Part shown: piece after piece, positions 56,667-64,000 of the stretch
Position numbering within the stretch: the first letter of the stretch is position 1
How the letters are laid out: each line of letters starts with the position of its first letter
NCBI GenBank assembly: GCA_951812925.1
Contig: OX638369.1
Coordinates: 64,556,228-64,620,227 of the forward strand
DNA length: 64,000 nucleotides
Direction: 5' to 3'
Source: Calliopum simillimum
Lineage: Eukaryota > Arthropoda > Insecta > Diptera > Lauxaniidae
Notes under the pieces: model-generated
Told to the model about the DNA's origin: nothing
Seen by the model: only the letters and a program-made list of their open reading frames with translations
The model's database searches: none
Position numbers and translations under genes: made by a program

Positions 56667-57952
56667 CCTATCGATTTGTTGAAAATCGTACAAAAATAAA
56701 AATAAATGCGCCTGATGAAGTTGACTTATAGTTGGTCCCGAAACTCGTAACGCAGGTCAGCCTACCAATAAATATTTTTGTTTTTTCTTGTATGCATTTT
56801 GCCTTATTCATGTGACTTTGTTGGTGTTTTACAAGAACAGCTCAAACCAACAATGTCATCTGATCGATGATTGTTGGGAGCAAATAATGTAAATACTTTC
56901 CTGTTCCAAAAACAATTAAATTAAATGAATCAGGCTTCCCAGGCGAGCATTAGTAGCCTTAGTATTCTACGGTTAAAGGAATACATTGCACAAGTAATAC
57001 AGTAAAATAAGATAAAATATTGTCGAAAATATTTCTGTGGTCTTGAATCTTGAAAAACTGTTCACTTGTCAATGGAGGGTTTAACCTCCCTTTTAGGGGT
57101 TTAAATATCAAAAAATCAGTTTTTGACGAATAACTTAAAAGTTATGCGTCAAACAAACAAAAAATTTTAAGCAAAAATTATAAAATTCTTTTTACTTTTT
57201 CCGATCGGTGAAGAAACAAAAAAGTTATTGACGTTGTAATTTAAAATTAATATGATATATTCAAGTTTTTGATACTCGCGCGTTTTAGAAAATGAACCCA
57301 ATTTGCACATCATTTACAAATTGTTGGCTATTGATCAAGAATATTAAGATTGTAAACTAGTGTAGTTAACAATACCATACACATATGTATGTATGTTAAA
57401 GTGTACTTGGCGCCAAATGCCTACATGGTATGTTTGTGTTTTTCTGTGTACGTAAATACATACATATTTTCTTATATTCAATGAATTATTTGAGCCATTT
57501 ATTTATACATTCGCGTAAATTAATTTTTCCTAGACATACTAAACGGTTTGCTGTTCAAAACAATAAATTTGGAAATACATGCATATTATATAAATAGTAA
57601 ATAAACTTCTAAATTTCAACTATGCCCAAAAATTTCTCAAGTGAAACATTTAAGAGTTTAAACGTAAAAAATGCTTAGAAGAAAAATTATTTTTTGTAAA
57701 GATTTTGGAAAAATATTTTTTGAACCACAATTTTTTCTGGGATATAGTTCTTAGACATATGGAGAGTGCCCACATATTTTTTATAATTTTCTCAGAGGTA
57801 GATAAGTTGCTTAAATTTTAACTTATTTGAAATTAGAGTTTTCAATAATAAATGATATATATATTATTCTATTTTATTCCCTAATCTATGCTAAATATTT
57901 TAGAAAAAAAAAAAAATTTTCCAAAATTTTTACTAGTAAAAAAATTATTTAT

Positions 57953-57954
<2 letters not shown>
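56667..57954. other. Non-coding stretch
   Basis: No supported feature apart from AT-rich tracts. It ends at the GTT microsatellite that marks the 3' tail of the jockey-like element. Confidence 0.35.
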
Positions 57955-57990
<36 letters not shown>

Positions 57991-60080
57991 TACTATCATA
58001 AGTACAATATTTACATTAATAGTTACAAACTTTGAGATTTAATCCTATGGATTTTACAGCAAATGAGTTCAAATTTAATAATAATGATTAACAATTAAAT
58101 AAAATTAAAATTAATAGGAAAATGATAGTTAAAAACCTATAATAATATTACAATTACACTAGATAAATAAAATTATGAAGTCAGGTTATTCGTTCCACTA
58201 TAAAAAATAGAGGAACAAAAAAAACCTGCTTATTGTAAACTCCGTATAAGCGCGTAGTTTGAAAACCTGCATTTATTAAAAAATAACATGCTCAAATCAT
58301 TAATGACATTTGAAATCGTTTTTTCTTGTGCTATCGTATGCAACTCTGATGTTGAAAACCTTAGCGGTAAACCAAAAATTGTTTTTAAATTCTTATTTTG
58401 TATAACTTGAAGTCGTTTTAAATGAGTATTTGCACAATTTTTCCAAACTGGACAAGCATAAGTCAGAATTGGCCTAATACATAATTTGTAAAGCAGCATT
58501 TTGTTTTTAATGCTTAGCTTAGATTTTTTGTTCATAAGCGAATAAAGACTTCTGCTGCATCTTGTTGCTTTAATGCAGATGCTTTCTATATGCTGTTTAA
58601 ATATGAACTTCTCATCAAGAATAACTCCTAAATACTTGACTGAGTTAGAGAATGGTATTAAGTTCCCTTGCACTGAAAACGGTCTAGTGGGAATTCTCTT
58701 AGGAGATTTGTTAAATGGAAATATTATAGCTTGGGTTTTTTCACTATTAACTTTAATTTTCCACTTGTCAAAATATTTAGTAGCTTTGGACAGAGCACCC
58801 TGCATTTTTTTAACAATAGCATTAGATACTTTACCCGATATTATCAAAGCGCTGTCATCTGCATAAAAAGCTAAGTCAACATAAGGAGAAGATTTAAAGT
58901 CAGAAGCGTATAGAGAATATAAAAGCGGTGATAATGCTGAACCCTGTGGCACTCCGGCAGGAATTTGCCTTTCAGAGGAATTAAAACCCTCCACTTGCAC
59001 GATAAAGAATCTATTAGTGAGAAAACTTTTTATAATTTTAATTAGGTACAATGGACAGTGTAAAATATTTAACTTATATATTAAGCCATCATGCCAAACA
59101 GAGTCAAAAGCTTTCTGTATGTCTAAAAACACAATTCCAGTAGACTTTCTTATTCGTTTGTTTTCTTTTATAATATTAACCACTCTTTTGACTTGGTGAG
59201 TTGTACTATGTTCCGCTCGGAATCCAAACTGAAATCTATTTATAACATTGCTTTCTTCAGCAAAATTTTTGAGCCTATCAAGAATAATTTTTTTAAAAAT
59301 TTTGTCTAAACTGCTAAGTAAACTAATAGGCCGATAGCTGTTGGGTAGTTTTGGATCTTTGTTTGGTTTTAATATTGGTATAACCTTAGCCTTCTTAAAT
59401 ATTTGGCGGAAATATGAAAACTTAAGGCAAAAATTAAATATTTTAACGAGAAAATTTAAAGCCGATTCTGAAAATTTTTTGAGTAGAATATTATTAATTC
59501 CATCGAAACCAGGAGCTTTTCGATTCTTTAGATTATTTATAATGCACAAGATTTCTACAACGTCAGTGAAAGTTTGTAAATCTTCATTATGAACGTGATC
59601 ACTATCTAGACCAGTTACATAACTACTGACAAATCTGTCAATAGAGTGAGTAGAATTACTAGACGTGGAATGGGCTTCAGAAAATTGGTCAGCTATAGCA
59701 TTTGCTTTATCAACATGGCTTGTAATCTGACAATTGCCTACCATTAAAGTGGGGATGTTCTTCTTTTTTTTAGTAAAATATTTCGAAACCTTCCAAAAAT
59801 TTTTACTACTTACCCTTAGTGTCGACAAAAATTTTGTCCATTGCTCATTTCTAAGGTTATTTATATGTATAGAAATTAATTGATTTAATTGCTTAATAAT
59901 TGCGAGAAAACAGGTTTTTTCACCAAGGTTTCTACTCCTTTGAAATTTTCTTCTATACATATTCCTAGTAGCTATGATTGAAGAACACACGTCAGATAGA
60001 ATTAAGGAGTTAGGCGTACGCCTTTTATACGAGATCGTCAGTAGTCTATTTTGAAAGACTTTTTTACGTTTAAATTCTTA
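57955..60080 (-). mobile_element. 5'-truncated jockey-type non-LTR retrotransposon
   Basis: On the minus strand the element has the RT frame, about 240 bp of AT-rich 3' UTR and a tail of about ten AAC repeats (GTT on the plus strand, 57955-57987). ORF1 and the endonuclease of ORF2 are missing, as expected from incomplete reverse transcription. The 5' boundary is set at the in-frame stop near 60078 and could lie somewhat further right. The long open frame suggests a young insertion. Confidence 0.75.
58230..60077 (-). CDS. Jockey-like reverse transcriptase, N-terminally truncated ORF2
   Basis: About 615 codons are open from 60077 to the stop at 58230. Counting from the GTG at 59990: NNLKNRKAPGFDGINNILLK at 152-171, YRPISLLSSLDKIFKK at 219-234, FLDIQKAFDSVWH at 288-300 (catalytic Asp 290), AGVPQGSALSPLLY at 345-358, AFYADDSAL at 374-382 (catalytic Asp 378 and 379), VKYLGVILDE at 451-460, and a thumb region with RPILTYACPVW at 506-516. 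All RT catalytic residues are present. No RNase H follows, as in jockey elements. The endonuclease upstream is missing, so this copy cannot retrotranspose alone. It is the only long intact frame in the window. Confidence 0.9.
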   Translation of the reverse strand, partial: EFKRKKVFQNRLLTISYKRRTPNSLILSDVCSSIIATRNMYRRKFQRSRNLGEKTCFLAIIKQLNQLISIHINNLRNEQWTKFLSTLRVSSKNFWKVSKYFTKKKKNIPTLMVGNCQITSHVDKANAIADQFSEAHSTSSNSTHSIDRFVSSYVTGLDSDHVHNEDLQTFTDVVEILCIINNLKNRKAPGFDGINNILLKKFSESALNFLVKIFNFCLKFSYFRQIFKKAKVIPILKPNKDPKLPNSYRPISLLSSLDKIFKKIILDRLKNFAEESNVINRFQFGFRAEHSTTHQVKRVVNIIKENKRIRKSTGIVFLDIQKAFDSVWHDGLIYKLNILHCPLYLIKIIKSFLTNRFFIVQVEGFNSSERQIPAGVPQGSALSPLLYSLYASDFKSSPYVDLAFYADDSALIISGKVSNAIVKKMQGALSKATKYFDKWKIKVNSEKTQAIIFPFNKSPKRIPTRPFSVQGNLIPFSNSVKYLGVILDEKFIFKQHIESICIKATRCSRSLYSLMNKKSKLSIKNKMLLYKLCIRPILTYACPVWKNCANTHLKRLQVIQNKNLKTIFGLPLRFSTSELHTIAQEKTISNVINDLSMLFFNKCRFSNYALIRSLQ

Positions 60081-60324
60081 AGAAATTTTTGGCCATATAC
60101 ATTTTTAGAGTTGCCATCTAGTTATTTTTATTTTTCAAAATCTTGTTCAAATCATTCCTTTTTTTCACTAAATTTTAATATTTCGTTTCAAAAACGCTCA
60201 GATAAACATTTTGAAAGTTGTAAAAGGTTTATTCGAGCGTTTTAAGAATAAAATTAATTTTGGCAGTTTCTTTTGACGCGTATATACAATTGTGGCAGTT
60301 TTCAAATTGCGATTACTTATGACT

Positions 60325-61145
60325 TTTTATACCCTACACCCAGGGTATATTCACTTTGTCCTTCCGTTTGTAACGCAGAGAAGGAGGCGTGGCAGGTATA
60401 GAAAAGTATATATATTCTTGATCAGCGTCACCTCCTGAGTCGATATAGCCATGTCCGTCTGTCTGGCTGGCTGGCTGGCTGGGTGGCTGGCTGGCTGGGT
60501 GGCTGGCTGGCTGGCTGTGTGTTGAAATACACTTTTTGGGAAAACTGAGCAAGATAATTCAATGAAATTTGGTACACTGCCTCCGTCATCAAAGTTAGCT
60601 CGGGGGATTGAAAATGAGCAAAATCGGTCAACGGACACGCCTACCACCCATACAAAAATTATATTCAAAATGCAATTTTAGGAGTATTTTTCACGACAAT
60701 GCAACCGCAATACATATAAGTACTACGAATTGTAAGCGCAAGCTCTGATAAAAATTTGAGCGAATTCGGACAAGAGGGCGTGGTACCTCCCATATAAGCA
60801 GAAGCTTCAAAACGCTATACTGAAAGCGTTTTTTGAGATATTCGAACCAAATTTGACTCAGACACTAAGAATTATAAATGAAAGCTCTCAGCAAAAACTG
60901 GGTGAAATCAGACAAGGGGGCGTGGCACCTCCCATATAAGCAAAAGATTCAAAATGCTATACTGAAAGAGTTTTTTGAGATAATCCAATTAAATTTCACT
61001 CTGACACTAAAAACTATAAATGCAAGCTCTGAACAAAAACTGGGTGTACTCGGACAAGAGGGCGTGGCACCTCCCATATAAGCAAACTTTTCAAAATACT
61101 GCAGTGTAGGGTATTTATTTTTTGGCCAGGCCAAAATTTACACCC
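60325..61145 (+). repeat. Fullest copy of the dispersed dipteran repeat (mini-me/DINE-like)
   Basis: Begins TATACCCTACACCCAGGGTA and ends GTGTAGGGTATTTATTTTTT then GGCCAGG. A GTCY/GGCT microsatellite lies at 60450-60520 (GTCTGTCTGGCTGGCTGGCT). From 60735 to 61085 a unit of about 142 bp, marked by GGGCGTGG(C/T)ACCTCCCATA at 60777, 60919 and 61060, is repeated 2.5 times. Fragments of this family occur near 18764, 21585, 22325, 26776, 39233, 48565 and 50443. Similar repeats in flies are linked to Helentron/DINE families; that link is from memory. Confidence 0.7.
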
Positions 61146-61640
61146 TTACTAGTTTTTATTTAGAACCACATGCTCTACAAATAATTTTAATCTTTTATAA
61201 AAAAAAATAGTTATGTAGAAATTATTTTAAAAAAAGTGATTTTTTGCCGTTTATCGGCGCTTAACCAGTTTTTATAGAATAACTCCTAAAAGATAAATTT
61301 TTTTAAAAATAAAATGAAAAGTTTTTGTAGAGAACGTGATTCTCCATAAAAAAGTTCCTCAGAGTTTTATTGTGCGACTCACTATTCATGAGTTATCGCA
61401 ATTTAAAAATATCCACAATTGTATATACGCGTCAAAAAAACACGGCTTTTGTTTTCAAAAAATATAGTCTTAGCAAAACTGACACAACAAAACCAGGTGG
61501 CAATCCTGCAAGACTGTTTACAACTTTTAAAAAATTTGTTTGAGCGGATTTCGAACCTTCAATTTAAATTTAGTCAATCAATTTAAACAAGATTTTTAAA
61601 ATAACCAGTACATAAATACATACATACTTATGTATGTATA
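61146..61640. other. Non-coding stretch
   Basis: Contains ATAGAATAACTCCTAAAAGA, a phrase shared with 23340-23355, and GGATTTCGAACCTTC (61548), a lone B-box-like complement without an A box. No gene is seen. Confidence 0.35.
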
Positions 61641-63069
61641 TTAGGGTAGGATAATTTGTTAACCGATCTCGGCTACCCCCCTATGTGAAAGTTCATTCTA
61701 TTTAAAAAAAAAATTACAATGGAACCATACCTCTACGTTCAATTTTAGTTCGCCGCATTTTCGATTGAAAATTTTACCTTGCATTTCATATTTATTTGAA
61801 AATTTTTATAGAGACAAAAGTAATGTCATAATATGAATTGGCTAGCATTCTGTCAAAAATTAATAAAATTGGGTTCTCTTGAAACGAAAAGTTTACTTGA
61901 TGGTGTGGAATTGACTGTATTTAACAGGTCATTCAATAAGTCCTTAGGATAACTAAGAAAAAAACAAAATTTTGACAAAACTCGATTTTATTATTCAACA
62001 TAGTTGCCTTCGAGGGCTATACAACGAGTATAGCGATTTTCCAACTTTTCGATACCACTTTTATATTACGATTTCTCTGTAATATAAAGCTGACTGTCTT
62101 TTGGATTCTGGTGTGTAAAAGTGAAGCCATGTTTCATCGATTGTCACATATCAACGATAGAATTCGATTTTATTGCGGTTTAACAGCGGTTTAACACTCC
62201 TCTGAAGCATCAATTCGTTTTTGTTTTGGTCGACTGTGAGCTCACGCGGCAGCCACTTTGCAAAGAGCTTTTGCATACCCAAATGTTCGTGTAAAATGGT
62301 ACCATTTGATATCTTTACAATGTCAGCTAGCTCGAGCTTCTTCAATTTGCAATCGTTCATAACCAATTTGTGGATTTTTTTTATGTTTTCTGGAAAATCA
62401 GGCTAATTTGGGAGTCCACAGCGCTCTGCATCATTTGTGCTGTTACGACCATGTTTAAATTTGGCAATCCATTTGTATCGATGGAGTAGAGTTCGGATAA
62501 TGTTTATGACGACATTGTTTGGTTTCCACTGTATTTTTTTCATCAAAACTCGAAGTTCACTTTTTTTTTTACTAACAAAAGTTGCTTCACACTATATGCT
62601 ATAACTCACGAATCAATAGTCCGATTGCTGTCAAATTTATACACGTATCGTTTAAAGGTTAGTACTAAATTAAAATCATATGGAAAAAATTCTAGTAATG
62701 CCATCTATGTGTCATCCTACGGACTTATTGAATGTTATATAGAATTTTTTCAAATAAATACCAACAATTTCACACTATCACACACACTTTTTATGAAAAC
62801 AGAACCCAATTTTATTCATTTTGACAGAATACCAGCCAATTAATATTATGACATTACTTTTGTCTTTATAAGAACATTCAAATTGTAGTATAAAAATAAA
62901 AATAAATATTAAATGCACGGTAAAATTTTGAATCGAAAATGCGCCGAACTAAAATTGAACGTAGAGGTATGGTTCCATGGGCATTTTTTCTTAAAATTTA
63001 ATGAACTTTCACATCAGGGGGTAGCCGAGGTCGGTAAAATTTCGTCCATACAATTTGTCCCGCCCTAAT
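61641..63069. repeat. Foldback element containing a deleted mariner
   Basis: Arms 61641-61890 and 62790-63069 are inverted copies: GGCTACCCCCCTATGTGAAA with TTTCACATCAGGGGGTAGCC, CATACCTCTACGTTCAATTT with AAATTGAACGTAGAGGTATG, and GACAAAAGTAATGTCATAAT with ATTATGACATTACTTTTGTC. Ends are TTAGGG and CCCTAA. The loop carries the mariner at 61924-62735. Inner arm phrases (AAAATTGGGTTCT) are shared with the MITE at 38091-38335. Confidence 0.9.
61924..62735 (-). mobile_element. Internally deleted mariner, same family as 6772-8068
   Basis: Left end ACAGGTCATTCAATAAGTCC and right end ATCCTACGGACTTATTGAAT match the 6.8-kb copy, with TA flanks. About 485 bp of the 1.3-kb element are missing between the C-terminal region (62000-62075) and the YVTMDET block (about 62150). 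The deletion removes the second and third catalytic positions. The remaining minus-strand frame (MVMNDCKLKKLELADIVKIS, HEHLGMQKLFAKWLPRELTV) is also frameshifted. It sits inside the loop of a foldback. Confidence 0.9.
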
Positions 63070-63937
63070 GTTTACATAATGGAATACAAATGCACACCAG
63101 ATGACATAAAGCTATTGTATAATAAAAATAACAATACCAGCAAACGACATCGAAACAACAACAATTTAAGTGTCGAAAGTTCAAAAGTGGAGCAGCTGAT
63201 TAAAATTGAAATTGAGCTGTGACATCATCTGTGGCAAATTTCAAACGCGAAATTACATGAAATTTATGTACATATGGGTACATTTTGTGCCATTAAATCT
63301 AGAAAATTTAATTTTATTAACCTTTTGTCTTTTGATCTAAGTATCAATTAAAATTTTACCACATACGCCTGAATGGACTTACCTCATGCAGCCACATATT
63401 TGATGAAATTTCTGTAGATTTTGGTTGCAAGCACTGTGTCAGTAAGTATCAAAATTAGCACAATTTGTAAGGTTATCGGATGAGAAAATATTTCAACATC
63501 ATTTAAATTTTCTAAAGAAAGCAATATCCTGAAATTCTGTTTATTTTTTTTTTTTTTGAGAGAGAATGTGTGGATACCATTAATTTAATAAATCGAACCA
63601 TTGAGTTAATTTGATGTACTACTAATCCAATTATATGCAATATGTTTTTGTGGGTCTATTAGATCCCTTTTCCAAAAACTGGGTTAGGTTAGGCTAAAAC
63701 TGGGTTATAATGGGTTAAAATATTCTACAAAAATATGGGTCACCGAAGTCAAGAAATGCTTAAAACTTAAGAATATTGTATAAAAAAGTGTAAAAAAAAT
63801 GCAATGTGGGAGGGGTTGATTGGTTTAGATAATTTTCTGGCTTTCGCGATGAAATTTCGACTTTTTAGTTTTTAGCAACTACTTAGTAATGAAATTTTAT
63901 AGTCAATATTTGTGTAGTACACACTAACTCTGTTTGG
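63070..63937. other. Non-coding stretch
   Basis: A short GGTTAGGTTAGGC word near 63685 is the only notable motif. No gene is seen. Confidence 0.35.
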
Positions 63938-63985
63938 CTCTATGCTCCTCGTAGGAGTTAAAGGAGAATACATACATACATACAC
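63938..63985 (+). repeat. 3' tail of an RTE-like element
   Basis: CTCTATGCTCCTCGTAGGAG then TTAAAGGAGAATACATACAT is almost identical to the tail of the RTE relic at 43660-43700. Only about 45 bp are present, so it is an extremely 5'-truncated insertion. The CTCC..GGAG hairpin plus ATAC repeats are the conserved part. Confidence 0.6.
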
Positions 63986-64000
63986 ACTGACTCCATATTC

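Noticed and set aside
58573..59592. Plus-strand frames of 60-97 residues
   Set aside because: They are antisense shadows of the jockey-type RT.
60334..60668. Overlapping minus frames with SQPASQP runs
   Set aside because: They are translations of the GGCT/GTCY microsatellite in three frames; no real protein.
61540..61570. Third tRNA-like element (GGATTTCGAACC)
   Set aside because: Only a B-box-like word is present, with an extra base and no A box at the right distance.

Overview
The window is AT-rich eukaryotic DNA, almost certainly from a higher dipteran fly. A tephritid-like genome is my inference, from the mix of irritans-type mariner, jockey, RTE and I-clade retroelements, copia remnants, GTCY-type dispersed repeats and abundant foldback elements. 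It is a gene-poor, transposon-dense region. I see no bacterial-type genes, operons or CRISPR arrays, and most short open frames are chance or transposon relics.

Host gene signal is limited. At 31.85-32.23 kb a TATA box, an AAC-rich 5' UTR and a 29-codon first coding exon ending in a perfect GTAAGT donor encode the N-terminal signal anchor of a type II (Golgi-type) membrane protein, perhaps a GALNT2/Pgant2-like glycosyltransferase. No further exon is recognised, so the remaining 32 kb is probably a giant first intron. A GC-richer stretch at 20.2-20.9 kb with clustered GATA sites looks like a promoter or untranslated first exon. At 54.5-54.8 kb a small gene-like unit has a 52-bp canonical intron but a one-base frame mismatch.

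Layout: 0-5 kb, tandem repeats and a dead Tc-like transposase; 6.8-9 kb, a full-length dead mariner abutting a copia relic; 10.7-11.3 kb, a foldback; 12.3-17.7 kb, a run of terminal-inverted-repeat (TIR) transposons carrying repeated internal phrases, two of which also hold tRNA-like sequences; 17.9-30.4 kb, large foldbacks including one inserted in another; 35.1-38.3 kb, more phrase-repeat elements with nested foldbacks; 40.6-43.7 kb, a duplicated repeat and an RTE relic split by a MITE (short non-autonomous DNA transposon); 45.5 kb, a CCTAA array; 51.8-54 kb, a foldback, a Tc1-like relic and a hAT MITE with an exact 8-bp target duplication; 55.4-56.7 kb, a foldback; 58-60 kb, a jockey-type reverse transcriptase with intact catalytic motifs; 61.6-63.1 kb, a foldback holding a deleted mariner.

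The most unusual material is (i) a cohort of non-autonomous DNA transposons, each with its own short word repeated inside and often in the TIR; (ii) tRNA-like A-box/B-box sequences with identical spacing in two of them; and (iii) long near-perfect hairpins, one of which preserves its own empty target site in its other arm. All coordinates were read by eye; element ends are approximate unless a target duplication is stated.
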